Notes under the pieces: generated by a model
Database searches by the model: none
The model's input: the letters and a program-made list of their open reading frames with translations, nothing else
Told to the model about the DNA's origin: nothing
Shown here: positions 1 to 8,804 of the stretch, piece by piece
Layout of the letters: the number at the start of each line of letters is the position of its first letter
Numbering within the stretch: the stretch's first letter is position 1
Translations under genes and position numbers: made by a program
Source: Klebsiella pneumoniae
GTDB taxonomy: Bacteria; Pseudomonadota; Gammaproteobacteria; Pseudomonadales; Pseudohongiellaceae
Direction: 5' to 3'
DNA length: 64,000 nucleotides
NCBI GenBank assembly: GCA_945869725.1
Contig: CAMBPO010000005.1
Span: forward strand, 18,117 to 82,116

Positions 1-1857
1 GATATTGGCTCGTTGATTAGCTTGATCACCAATTCCATGCCACCAGGCGGCTCGCAACAACTCTTGCCAGGGGACTTTCTGAACATCACCGCGCATATGC
101 TGCGTACAAATGGCGTTCGTGCCGGAACATCACCTTTGGTTGCCGGCGCGACTGTGACTCTCGCGGAAATGCCGCGCAACACCAATACAGGCACCCGCAC
201 CGCCTCAGCTGACGCGCCAATCGGGGTGATCGTGGCGGGCAGTATTGAAAACTATGAGCCGCTAAGCGACAACGATCTGACCAATCCCTCACCCGACGAC
301 TGGCTGATGTGGCGGGGCAATCCCCAGGCATGGAGTTACAGCAAGCTTGACCAGGTTAACCGCGACAATGTCAGTGACCTGACACTGGAATGGGTCTGGA
401 ACATGCACGAAGGTGACTCCGAACCCTCACCGGTTGTCGCCAACGGCATCATGTACCTGATCAATCCCGGCAATGTCGTGCAGGCGCTGGATGCGCGCAC
501 AGGCGAACTGATCTGGGAACATGCCGCAGGACCCGCTACTGGCGAGGACATGCGCAACATCGCGCTGTACAAGGATAAAGTGATTCAGGCAACCACCGAT
601 GCACGCCTGATTGCACTGGACGCCCGCACCGGACAGCAGGTTTGGGAAACCATCATTGCCGACAGCAGCAAAGGCTTTGCCAATTCCAGCGGGCCGCTGA
701 TTGCTGACAACAAGATTGTTGTGGGACTGGCCGGGTGCGCCACTTACATCCCGGAAGAGTGTTATGTCAGCGCTTATGATGCCGACACCGGCGCGCTGGC
801 CTGGCAATTCAACACCATCGCCAAAACCGGAGAAGCGGGGGGTGATACCTGGGGCGGACTCGATGATCTGTTTCGCGCCGGGGGTGAAACCTGGATCACC
901 GGCAGTTACGACCCGCAGCTGAGGCTGACCTACTGGGGCGTTGCGCAAGCCAAGCCCTGGGCTCCCCCCAGCAGGCACATGTCCATTCATGATGCCGGTC
1001 TGTACACCAACGCCACCATCGCGCTGGACATTGATACTGGCAAACTGGCCTGGCACTTCCAGCACGTGCCGGGCGAAGCACTTGACCTGGATGAAGTGTT
1101 TGAACGTGTATTGGTTGATCAGGACGGCAGACAGTTGGTTTTATCGATTGGCAAACACGGCATTCTGTGGAAAAACGACCGGGTTACCGGTGAATTTCTG
1201 GGCTTTACGGAAACCATGTACCAGAATGTGTTCACCCACATTGACCCGGTAACCGGTGCGGTGACCTATCGGGACGACATTATCAATGCTCAACTGGACG
1301 AGTGGATCCCCGCCTGCCCAAGCAGCGCTGGCGGTAAAAACTGGCATGCCATGAGTTACCACCAGCCAACCGGCTCTCTGATTGCACCACTGAGCCAGAC
1401 CTGCCTTGATAACCGCGCGCGGGCAGTCGAGCTGGTTCCCGGCTCCGGCGGCCTCGCCTCCAACCGCCGCTTTTACGAGATGCCGGAAACCAATGGTAAC
1501 CTGGGCAAACTTGCCGCCTATGATGTGACAACCATGACGGAATTGTGGAGTTACGAGCAACGCGCCTCATTTATCACCGGCGTGCTGTCAACCGCAGGTA
1601 ATCTTGCGTTTGTCGGCGATCTGGACCGTCGTTTCCGGGCCTTCGATGCGGTAACCGGAGAGATACTCTGGCAGACGCGCCTGGGAACCGCAGTTCAGGG
1701 CCATCCTCTGACATTCAGCATAGATGGCAAGCAGTACATTGCTGTGACCGCTGGCAATGGCGGCACCAGCCCCCGTCAGGTTCCTAATGCAGTCTCTACA
1801 GAGATCAGACCGCCACGGACCGGTAACGCCGTGTATGTGTTCAGCCTGCCGGACTGA
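1..1857 (+). CDS. PQQ-dependent dehydrogenase with N-terminal cytochrome c domain (5' partial)
   Basis: The reading frame is open from base 1, so the gene starts upstream of the window. The first ~45 residues resemble the end of a class I cytochrome c: a Met-Pro-Pro segment suited to the distal heme ligand, then the C-terminal helix ending in an Asn-Gly turn. The CxxCH heme site would lie upstream. From about residue 95 there is an eight-bladed quinoprotein propeller with repeated DARTG/DADTG and ITGEILW-type tryptophan-docking motifs. The Ser-Tyr-Asp-Pro segment at 904-915 corresponds to the catalytic Asp region of quinoprotein alcohol dehydrogenases. Such enzymes oxidise alcohols or polyols in the periplasm and pass electrons to cytochrome c; here donor and acceptor are fused. 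The substrate cannot be read from sequence. The gene converges on the downstream permease gene. Confidence 0.85.
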   Translation, partial: DIGSLISLITNSMPPGGSQQLLPGDFLNITAHMLRTNGVRAGTSPLVAGATVTLAEMPRNTNTGTRTASADAPIGVIVAGSIENYEPLSDNDLTNPSPDDWLMWRGNPQAWSYSKLDQVNRDNVSDLTLEWVWNMHEGDSEPSPVVANGIMYLINPGNVVQALDARTGELIWEHAAGPATGEDMRNIALYKDKVIQATTDARLIALDARTGQQVWETIIADSSKGFANSSGPLIADNKIVVGLAGCATYIPEECYVSAYDADTGALAWQFNTIAKTGEAGGDTWGGLDDLFRAGGETWITGSYDPQLRLTYWGVAQAKPWAPPSRHMSIHDAGLYTNATIALDIDTGKLAWHFQHVPGEALDLDEVFERVLVDQDGRQLVLSIGKHGILWKNDRVTGEFLGFTETMYQNVFTHIDPVTGAVTYRDDIINAQLDEWIPACPSSAGGKNWHAMSYHQPTGSLIAPLSQTCLDNRARAVELVPGSGGLASNRRFYEMPETNGNLGKLAAYDVTTMTELWSYEQRASFITGVLSTAGNLAFVGDLDRRFRAFDAVTGEILWQTRLGTAVQGHPLTFSIDGKQYIAVTAGNGGTSPRQVPNAVSTEIRPPRTGNAVYVFSLPD

Positions 1858-1884
1858 CCGGCCAGGCAATTCCCAGTGAACTAC

Positions 1885-1915
1885 CCGCTCCCTGACTGGC
1901 ATTCATCAGGGGGCG
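1885..1915. terminator. Hairpin between convergent genes
   Basis: An 11-bp inverted repeat (1885-1895 with 1905-1915, one G-U pair) lies just after the dehydrogenase stop and overlaps the end of the permease gene. There is no T-tract, so it is a weak candidate for a bidirectional terminator or mRNA-end stabiliser. Confidence 0.35.
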
Positions 1916-3684
1916 GATTGCGACAATGGATACAACAACAGCAGCGTTGTCACCGCTGTCACTCCCACCACAATATTCATGGGAATGCCTGCTCGCAGGA
2001 AGTCGCTGAAACGATATCCACCCGGCCCATACACCATTAGATTGGTCTGATACCCCAATGGAGTCGCAAAACTGGCAGACGCTCCTATCATGATGGCCAG
2101 CATAAAGGGTTCCGGATTCAACCCAGCCTGCTGAGTAATGGCCAAGGCCAGCGGCACCATAATCACCGCTGCCGCATTATTGGTGATGGTTTCTGTCAAC
2201 AAGGTGACCGCGGTATAAATGAGGACCAGCAACAACCAGGGGCGGCCGCCACTGAGCGCAACCAGATTCTCAGCCAGGGCTGCCGCAACACCGGTTTTTT
2301 CCAGGGCAGCACCCAACGCAAAAGATGCAGCTATGGTAATCAGCACAGGCACATCGAGGCTCTTCTCGGCCTGACTGACGCTCAGGCAGCCGGTTAGCAT
2401 CATCGCACCGACGGCCAGCAATGCCGCGTTTAACATGCTGATCAATCCAAACCCGGCAGCCACGACTGCCGTTCCCAGAATAATCCAAGCCAATACCGCT
2501 TTTTCATGGCGCGGGGCTTCTTTTTCCAGATCATTGACGACCAGAAAGTCCTTGTTGTAGCGCTGCCGCGACACAAACGCAGGCCGAGCTTCCAACAACA
2601 TGGTATCGCCGGGCTCAATGATGATGTTGCCAAGGTTACCCTCGATCCGCTCGCCGTTTCTGGCAAGCGCCAACACAATGGCTCCATAGCGGTCATGAAA
2701 CTTGGAACTGCGCACCGTTTCACCAATCGCCGCGCACGACTGAGACACCACCACCTCCACTAATCGCCGTTCAGCGCGGTCTTCCGTCAACGGTGTTGCA
2801 TTACCCATCGAGGCAGTCAGCCCATTGATCCGCAGCAAGTCAGTAATTGCATCGGTCTCACCTGCAAATACCAGTCGGTCAGAGGCCTGCAATCGTTCTT
2901 CAGACGGTGCGGCGGTGACCACGCTGTTGCCGCGACTGATCTCGACCAGATACAGTCTCTCCAGATTACGTAACCCAGCCTGTTCGACGGTTAGTCCAAC
3001 CAAAGGACCGTGGGGATCCACCGCAACCTCCACGGTAAACTCACGCATATTGGCAAAGGGCTTTTGAGTGCTGCGATCAGGCAGCAGGCGTGGCAACACC
3101 AGAATCATAAACACAGCGCCCGCCAAGGCGACGGCCAGACCCACCGGAGTGATCGCAAAAATGCCAAAATCCTCACGTCCGGTAATTGCCACATACTGAC
3201 CGGCAACCACAAGATTAGTGCTGGTCCCAATCATAGTGATGGTACCGCCAAGAATTGCGCCGTAACTCAAAGGGATCAGCAGGCGTGACGGTGCAATGCC
3301 AGTCTTGCGCGACCAGGCATTAACGGCGGGGATCATGGTGGCAACTACAGGGGTATTGTTCAGAAAGGCGCTCAGTGGCAGCACTGGCAGCAACAAACGC
3401 ACAATGGCGCCCCGAGTGGTGGCAGGTTTACCTAGTAATCGATTGACCAGCAAATCGATGCCGCCCGATGCGTGTAATCCGGCAGCAACAGCAAACATCG
3501 CAGCGACGGTAATCAATCCACTGTTTGCAAATCCCGACAGCGTCTCAGTCGGAGTCAATACACCCGCGACACTCAACAGCGTCAGCGCAGCCATCAACAC
3601 CACATGTGCCGCCAGGCGTGTGGTGATTAACACCGCCTGCACACCAACGGTAAGCGCCAATGACAACCAAGCTTGCCAATCCAT
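1906..3684 (-). CDS. SLC13/DASS-type permease with two TrkA-C domains
   Basis: This encodes a 592-residue inner-membrane protein. It has about ten hydrophobic segments in two halves and a central soluble region (roughly residues 195-390) holding two TrkA-C (RCK-C) domains. The two family signature loops are present: Asn-Asn-Thr-Pro in the first half and Thr-Asn-Asn-Ala-Ala in the second. The family imports dicarboxylates, sulfate or other anions with Na+; the TrkA-C insert is typical of the bacterial sulfate/unknown-anion branch. The substrate is undetermined. The frame could begin at a GTG at 3696. GAGG sits about 11 nt before the ATG at 3684 but directly abuts that GTG, so I use the ATG. 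Confidence 0.85.
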   Translation of the reverse strand: MDWQAWLSLALTVGVQAVLITTRLAAHVVLMAALTLLSVAGVLTPTETLSGFANSGLITVAAMFAVAAGLHASGGIDLLVNRLLGKPATTRGAIVRLLLPVLPLSAFLNNTPVVATMIPAVNAWSRKTGIAPSRLLIPLSYGAILGGTITMIGTSTNLVVAGQYVAITGREDFGIFAITPVGLAVALAGAVFMILVLPRLLPDRSTQKPFANMREFTVEVAVDPHGPLVGLTVEQAGLRNLERLYLVEISRGNSVVTAAPSEERLQASDRLVFAGETDAITDLLRINGLTASMGNATPLTEDRAERRLVEVVVSQSCAAIGETVRSSKFHDRYGAIVLALARNGERIEGNLGNIIIEPGDTMLLEARPAFVSRQRYNKDFLVVNDLEKEAPRHEKAVLAWIILGTAVVAAGFGLISMLNAALLAVGAMMLTGCLSVSQAEKSLDVPVLITIAASFALGAALEKTGVAAALAENLVALSGGRPWLLLVLIYTAVTLLTETITNNAAAVIMVPLALAITQQAGLNPEPFMLAIMIGASASFATPLGYQTNLMVYGPGGYRFSDFLRAGIPMNIVVGVTAVTTLLLLYPLSQSAP

Positions 3685-3781
3685 GCCAACACCCACCTCA
3701 GGTTATAAAGTGGGCAAGTATACTGACGGCCTGCTTATTCCATTAAAGAATATTTAATACTATCTATATTCCATCTAAGAA

Positions 3782-4651
3782 TTATTTGAATCGGGTAGCG
3801 AGCGTCCCGCGCCGGTAGTCGTCAAGCGCCTGCTCAATCTGCTGACGGGTATTCATCACAAAAGGCCCATATTGCACAATCGGCTCACCCAAGGGCTTCC
3901 CTGACAGCAGCACGACCCGGGTGTCGTTTGCCATCGGGGTCAACAGCACGGTGTCACCTGTGCGCTGCAGCCGTGCTAACTGCCCACGATTAACGGTTGT
4001 ACCTGCCTCGCCCAGCGCTACGCTGCCTTCATACACATAAACCAGGACTGTTGTGCCGGCAGCCAGCACAATGTTATGAGCAATTGAAGCCGTTCCAAAC
4101 ATAAGATCTAGATACACCGGTTCGGTGTCCGGGCGATTGACGGTTCCCTCCAGAACCTGATCATCCAGCACTGCAGATCCTGCGATCAGCTTGGCTGTCA
4201 CATCGTGAAACCGCACCACTGGTATGCTCGAAGAGGGAATATCGCTGTAGGCTGGCGATTGCATCTTGCTGTATGCAGGCAGATTCAGCCACACCTGAAA
4301 TCCGCGCATCCGCCCCTGGGTCTGCTTGGGCATCTCTGAGTGGATAATGCCTGAACCAGCCGTCATCCACTGGACATCGCCGCTTTTCAGATCACCGACG
4401 TTACCCATGTGATCCTGATGCTCCATGCGTCCTTCAAGCATGTAAGTGATAGTCTCGAATCCCCGATGAGGGTGTGGAGGAAAACCTCCGATGTAATCAT
4501 TCGGATCAAACGATCCAAATTCGTCCATCATCAGGAAGGGATCAAAGCGCGCCGGATCACCACTGCCTCCGAACACTCGCAACAGTTTTACACCATCCCC
4601 GTCAGACGACGGCCGGGCAATGACAATTTCTTCAACAGTCTTGACACTCAT
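3782..4651 (-). CDS. Pirin family protein
   Basis: The 289-residue product is a bicupin of the pirin family. The N-terminal cupin carries the metal ligands: His60 and His62 in a Pro-His-Pro-His-Arg-Gly segment, and His104 and Glu106 in Ile-His-Ser-Glu-Met-Pro. These match the Fe-binding His/His/His/Glu set of pirins. The family includes quercetinase-like dioxygenases and redox-sensing cofactors; which role applies here is not visible. A purine-rich GGGGGG precedes the ATG by 6 nt. The gene is divergent from a damaged LysR-type regulator, the usual layout for a LysR-controlled pirin gene. Confidence 0.9.
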   Translation of the reverse strand: MSVKTVEEIVIARPSSDGDGVKLLRVFGGSGDPARFDPFLMMDEFGSFDPNDYIGGFPPHPHRGFETITYMLEGRMEHQDHMGNVGDLKSGDVQWMTAGSGIIHSEMPKQTQGRMRGFQVWLNLPAYSKMQSPAYSDIPSSSIPVVRFHDVTAKLIAGSAVLDDQVLEGTVNRPDTEPVYLDLMFGTASIAHNIVLAAGTTVLVYVYEGSVALGEAGTTVNRGQLARLQRTGDTVLLTPMANDTRVVLLSGKPLGEPIVQYGPFVMNTRQQIEQALDDYRRGTLATRFK

Positions 4652-4702
4652 GATGTGCCCCCCTTAATGATTCGCCACATGCTAAACAGTTTATCGGTTG
4701 TT

Positions 4703-5561
4703 ATGATGCAATTAAACGCCATGATTGATCTGATTATCCGATCAGTTTCGGCATCCGCAGTCCAGCGTCAGTTACGCCATTGCAAAATTGAACGAACAAT
4801 TACCGAGTCCGGTATTGGAACTCTCCGGGCGCAAAGCGGTGCTGACGCCGGATGGACAGGTCATGTACCGCCGCGCCACCGAACTGCTACAGCAGGCGCT
4901 GGCGGCAGAGCACACCGCGGCTCAACTGGCAAAGGGCATAGAGCCCGAAGTGGTGATTGCGGTGGATGGACTGTTGGAGCCCGGGCAATTACTGCCGGTG
5001 CTGGACAATTTTTCCCGGACGTTCCCCATGACCCGGCTGCGCGTACTGGAAACTCAGCTATCCGGCACAGAAGAAGCTTTACTGGAGAGAAAAGCAGATA
5101 TTGTGATCCTCCATCAGATACCGATAGGTCATATCGGAGTGCCACTCTGTGTCGTGAAAATGATCGCCGTGGCACACCCAAGCCACCCTTTGTCTGTATC
5201 GCCGTCGGATACCGGAATCAACGACTTTCAGTTACGCAGCTGGCGCCAGGTGGTTATCAGGGACAGCGGTCAACGGCGGGTGCAGGACGCAGGATGGCTG
5301 GGATCGGAACAACGCTGGACGGTCAGTCATTTCAGCACCAGCCTCAAAGTACTCAAGACCGGGCTGGCCTTTGCTTTTATGCCTTACGACTGGGTAAAGG
5401 CCGAGATTGACGCTGGCAATCTGAAACAACTGCCACTGAGCCTTGGCGCTGAGCGCCGGCTGCCGATGCACCTGATGATGACCGCAGCCGGGGATTGTGC
5501 CGGACCCGCAACAACCGCGCTGTTCCGGATGCTACGCGAACATTTCAAAACACCCGCTTAA
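4703..5561 (+). pseudogene. LysR-type regulator with broken helix-turn-helix
   Basis: From 4788 (TTG) onward the frame encodes the end of the LysR recognition/linker helix (a Leu-Asn-Glu-Gln-Leu segment followed by Gly-Arg-Lys-Ala-Val-Leu-Thr) and a full substrate-binding domain. In the same frame, upstream residues read Gln-Ser-Ser-Val-Ser-Tyr-Ala-Ile, a good HTH recognition helix, but a TGA at 4731-4733 closes the frame. The expected N-terminus (Met-Gln-Leu-Asn-Ala-Met-Ile-Asp) lies in another frame starting at 4703 or 4706. Comparison with intact LysR proteins suggests about 11 residues plus a frame-breaking number of bases were lost near 4750. The product would have no DNA-binding domain unless this is a sequencing error. 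Its stop overlaps the stop of the convergent esterase gene. Confidence 0.7.
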
Positions 5562-7120
5562 CGACGACGATCCATCACGCGGTCAAACAGCGCCCAATTG
5601 TCAGGCAACAGGTTCTGTTCGGCACTGATTTGAGCGCCAAACAACAGGTAATTGCGCTCAGCGTTGCTGTAGGGCTTCCATTCAGGTTGACCCGGTGCTG
5701 ACGGCACACCGTGATGTGCAAAATTGACCCAATAATCCGACATCACATCACCCAGCCGGTAATCTATCGCGGTGGGCTGATTGCTCAAGGTATGAACCGT
5801 GTTAAACGCGTAGGCGATCTCCGATGCGTGATAAGCGCCAAGCTCCTGAGCCATAGGACCCGGTGGCCGGTGCGTGAAGAAATACAGATAGGCCGGCTGC
5901 TGGACATGCCGTGTCAGATTAGCCCAGGTCACCATATGCCAGCCAAACACGGAATCACGAAAACTGTCGAGGCTGGACTTGCGGATGTCGGCCGACGGGT
6001 AAACCTCAAGCACCATCTCTGCCAAATCGCCATAGATGGCATTCACCTGTTGTTCGTAGGCCTGCGGTGTAGCGGGCAGACTTGAACCCGCGCCCAGTGT
6101 TGTGCCCTCCTCGGCATTAAATCCAACCAGTATGGGAACGCTGTTCTGACGCCCTCCGGAGAATTGAACATAGGGCTGCTCTGGCAAGACCCAGCCATCC
6201 ACGATGCCATCTGATCTGAAACTGTGCTCAGCTGCCGCGTCCAGCAGCTCTCTGGCAGGAACAGCCCGCATTGCAGCCAGATCGGCAGCCCCCATCAACT
6301 CTGCCAGACGCGTACCGGACGAACTGGCCGAGGCACCGGCAGACGTTTGCTGATCCAGCGCCACCCGCGTATCCATACGCGCGCCGCTTTGTGCGATGGC
6401 TTTATGGAACAACCCATTCGCAAGTGGACTTGCTGTCAGAAAATGCACGCTCCAGGCACCCGCCGACTCACCGAAAATGGTCACATTTGCGGGGTCTCCT
6501 CCAAAAGCACGAATATTCTCCTGTACCCAGCGCAGCGATTGTATCTGATCGAGGATGCCGTAATTGCCCGCTGAAAAATGCTCAGACTCTGCGATCAGCT
6601 CCGGGTGGGCAAAGTAGCCGAATACCCCCAAGCGGTAATTGACAGTCACCAAAACAACATCCTTCAGCGCAAGCTCGCTGCCGTCATATGTCTCGATTGC
6701 CCCGGATCCCCGGGTGAGTGCCCCGCCGTGAAACCACACCATCACAGGCTTGTTGGCATTTTCGTCAGCCGCTGTCCACACGTTCAGATACAGACAGTCT
6801 TCGCTGCTGACACGTGCCGGGCGGTAAAAAAATGAGCCTTCCGGATAGGGCTGCTGCATACAGTCCGGGCCAAAATCAGTTGCCAGTCGCTCACCCGTCC
6901 AGCCAGGAGCCGCCTGTGGGGCAGTCCAGCGCGCTTGCCCCACAGGCGGCGCGGCAAACGGGATACCTTTGTAGACTGAGACACGGTTATTGCGACTGGA
7001 GTACTCACCAATCAGTTTACCCTGCGCGGTTGTCACTACCGGCGCATTATCCTGAGCATGCACTGGGGCCAGAGCATGCAGGATCAGAAGCAGACACAGT
7101 GATTTGAATTTGATTGTCAT
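5558..7120 (-). CDS. Secreted type-B carboxylesterase
   Basis: This is a 520-residue alpha/beta-hydrolase of the carboxylesterase/lipase type B family. It has a Sec signal peptide (about residues 1-22, ending Val-His-Ala-Gln). The oxyanion-hole His-Gly-Gly is at 131-133 and the nucleophile elbow Gly-Glu-Ser-Ala-Gly has Ser219. The acidic residue is likely in the Asn-Ala-Glu-Glu-Gly segment and the His in the Ala-Tyr-His-Ala-Ser-Glu segment. The length is normal for the family. It hydrolyses carboxylic esters in the periplasm or outside the cell; the natural substrate is unknown. It stands alone, with its 3' end overlapping the LysR remnant by 4 bp. Confidence 0.9.
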   Translation of the reverse strand: MTIKFKSLCLLLILHALAPVHAQDNAPVVTTAQGKLIGEYSSRNNRVSVYKGIPFAAPPVGQARWTAPQAAPGWTGERLATDFGPDCMQQPYPEGSFFYRPARVSSEDCLYLNVWTAADENANKPVMVWFHGGALTRGSGAIETYDGSELALKDVVLVTVNYRLGVFGYFAHPELIAESEHFSAGNYGILDQIQSLRWVQENIRAFGGDPANVTIFGESAGAWSVHFLTASPLANGLFHKAIAQSGARMDTRVALDQQTSAGASASSSGTRLAELMGAADLAAMRAVPARELLDAAAEHSFRSDGIVDGWVLPEQPYVQFSGGRQNSVPILVGFNAEEGTTLGAGSSLPATPQAYEQQVNAIYGDLAEMVLEVYPSADIRKSSLDSFRDSVFGWHMVTWANLTRHVQQPAYLYFFTHRPPGPMAQELGAYHASEIAYAFNTVHTLSNQPTAIDYRLGDVMSDYWVNFAHHGVPSAPGQPEWKPYSNAERNYLLFGAQISAEQNLLPDNWALFDRVMDRRR

Positions 7121-7208
7121 AACAAAGCCCTTGATGGCAGATTTTTATGCAGGTGTCTTCTATAGCATGTTTTGAAAGGCATCGCGAGTTTGGCAAATCG
7201 CAGGTTTT

Positions 7209-8168
7209 TTATCTCCGGCTGGATATTTTTGACTGAATGTCTGCCAGTGTCTGTGTAAATGCGGCATCCAGCCTCACAGCCTCACTGGCCAGGCGTATCG
7301 CTTCTTCAGTTTGCCCGAGCTCCAGCATCAGCCACGCGAGGTTGTTGTGCGCAGCCGCTGACGAGGTATCAACCGCCAGCAGCTGCTCCAACACTGAAGC
7401 GGCATCCTGAACCAGCCCCTGCCCGGACAGATGATTACTCAGGCCCAATGACATCAGGTCACTCGCAGGCCAACGTTGAACACCGGCTCTCCAGGCTGCT
7501 GTCACAGACTCTTCACGCAAAATCGGTTCCGCATCAGCAAGCATTTGAAAGTAGCGGGTCTGATTGTTGTCAACCGGCATCTTTCCCGGGGGCAGGATAA
7601 CCACCGCCCAATGTGCGGCGCGCGCCCATGTCCGCTCAAACACAGCCATCGGCATCTCATAGTCGCGGCGAGTACCCGAACGCAAGGTGAGGGTGCCATC
7701 GATCAGATCAAATCCGACTACCACCGCATAATGCCACTGTGGCCAGCGCGACAATCCAAGATTTTGCATCACCAAGACCGGCAGACCTGCCGCCACTTCC
7801 TGCAACATACTGTCCAGGGAGGCAGGCAATACATACGGCAGCCTGTTGTAACGGCGCGCTGTCGCCAGCATTTCTATCTGCAAAGAACCCTGGCGGGCGG
7901 GAATATACACTTGTGATACCAGCTCATCCGCAGTCACTTGCTGCTGGCTGTAGGCAAGCACGGTGGCCAGAGCGGCTGGGCCACATTGATAAGCCTCTTG
8001 CGGAAAAAAGCCGACATCGGCAAGCAACACCGGCGAACTCAATCGCCCCGGTTGTTGTTCTTGTAACAGCCTGGTTTGGGGTGCAGACAGACACGCCGAC
8101 AGGCCAAACAACACCAGCGCTGCAACCAGACACAAGCGCACAGACTTGTGTTGCAAGCAGCAGCGCAT
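7209..8168 (-). CDS. PA2778-type cysteine peptidase lipoprotein with TPR tail
   Basis: The product has 319 residues. A lipoprotein signal ends in Leu-Ser-Ala-Cys (Cys26). A C39-like papain-fold domain follows with Cys62 in a Gln-Cys-Gly-Pro-Ala-Ala motif, His146 in Trp-His-Tyr-Ala and Asp154. The C-terminus (about 235-315) is a tetratricopeptide region. This matches the PA2778 family, whose substrate is unknown. A longer frame starts at 8234, but the ATG at 8166-8168 gives a clean lipoprotein signal. It begins 1 bp after the stop of the PA2779-type gene, so the two are probably translationally coupled. Confidence 0.85.
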   Translation of the reverse strand: MRCCLQHKSVRLCLVAALVLFGLSACLSAPQTRLLQEQQPGRLSSPVLLADVGFFPQEAYQCGPAALATVLAYSQQQVTADELVSQVYIPARQGSLQIEMLATARRYNRLPYVLPASLDSMLQEVAAGLPVLVMQNLGLSRWPQWHYAVVVGFDLIDGTLTLRSGTRRDYEMPMAVFERTWARAAHWAVVILPPGKMPVDNNQTRYFQMLADAEPILREESVTAAWRAGVQRWPASDLMSLGLSNHLSGQGLVQDAASVLEQLLAVDTSSAAAHNNLAWLMLELGQTEEAIRLASEAVRLDAAFTQTLADIQSKISSRR

Positions 8169-8169
8169 A

Positions 8170-8565
8170 TCAGAGACCCGGGAAGATGTCGGTGACCCCG
8201 GCAATATCCAGCAACATAAACACCACCAGCACAAAGATCAGCGTTTCAAGTGCTCCCTCTCCGGCAGGCAGCGTATCTATCTGTGCTGCAAGCGTCGCCA
8301 GCTCACTGGCCGTCAGGCTGGCAATGCGTGCCTGGGCATCAGCCACATCAACGCCCCTTGCCTCAAGCAGCGACTGTACCTCGGCACGATCCAGGAATGC
8401 ACTGACGTGTGCACGCTGCTGATCAACACGGGTCTCCTGCACCAATTGCTGGGTAGTTACCATTGTGGAAGGGGCTGCCAGCGCTGCCGATTGCATCATG
8501 ACGCCAGCCAGCAGTGCGGTCGCCAGCATTCCTATTGAAGCCATTTTGCTCAGAGTTAATTGCAT
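8170..8565 (-). CDS. PA2779-family small membrane protein
   Basis: The product is 131 residues. A signal peptide or N-terminal membrane segment (about 1-30, ending in an Ala-Leu-Ala-Ala-Pro stretch) is followed by a helical region. A strongly hydrophobic C-terminal segment (about 106-125) ends in Asp-Ile-Phe-Pro-Gly-Leu. This matches the PA2779 family, almost always found beside the PA2778 peptidase as here. Function is unknown. The pairing suggests it is a partner, anchor or substrate of the adjacent peptidase (inference). Confidence 0.8.
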   Translation of the reverse strand: MQLTLSKMASIGMLATALLAGVMMQSAALAAPSTMVTTQQLVQETRVDQQRAHVSAFLDRAEVQSLLEARGVDVADAQARIASLTASELATLAAQIDTLPAGEGALETLIFVLVVFMLLDIAGVTDIFPGL

Positions 8566-8804
8566 TTGTTCATTCCTTGTTATCCGATGAAACCCTTACG
8601 GGCATGTCATTTGCCATCACATTCAGCCAGAGTCACCCTGACAACTCACGGTCGGTATTAACCTACAGGTTTGTCGGACAAGTCAAACACGCTGCCTGCG
8701 TGCCCGCTGCCGGGCTGGACGGGATGATTGCCATTCACAGCAGCGAATCACATAATGCCAACACTTAACGTTGCCAGGCAACGCTGCCGGAAAAGGTCAC
8801 TCCT

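Noticed and set aside
3296..3757. Long plus-strand frame opposite the SLC13 permease
   Set aside because: Antisense shadow of a well-supported membrane protein; Thr/Asn-rich with no recognisable domain.
4409..5410. 333-codon plus-strand frame running from inside pirin into the LysR gene
   Set aside because: It is antisense to pirin and in the wrong frame for the LysR domain; only its 4703-4760 part matters, as the displaced LysR N-terminus.
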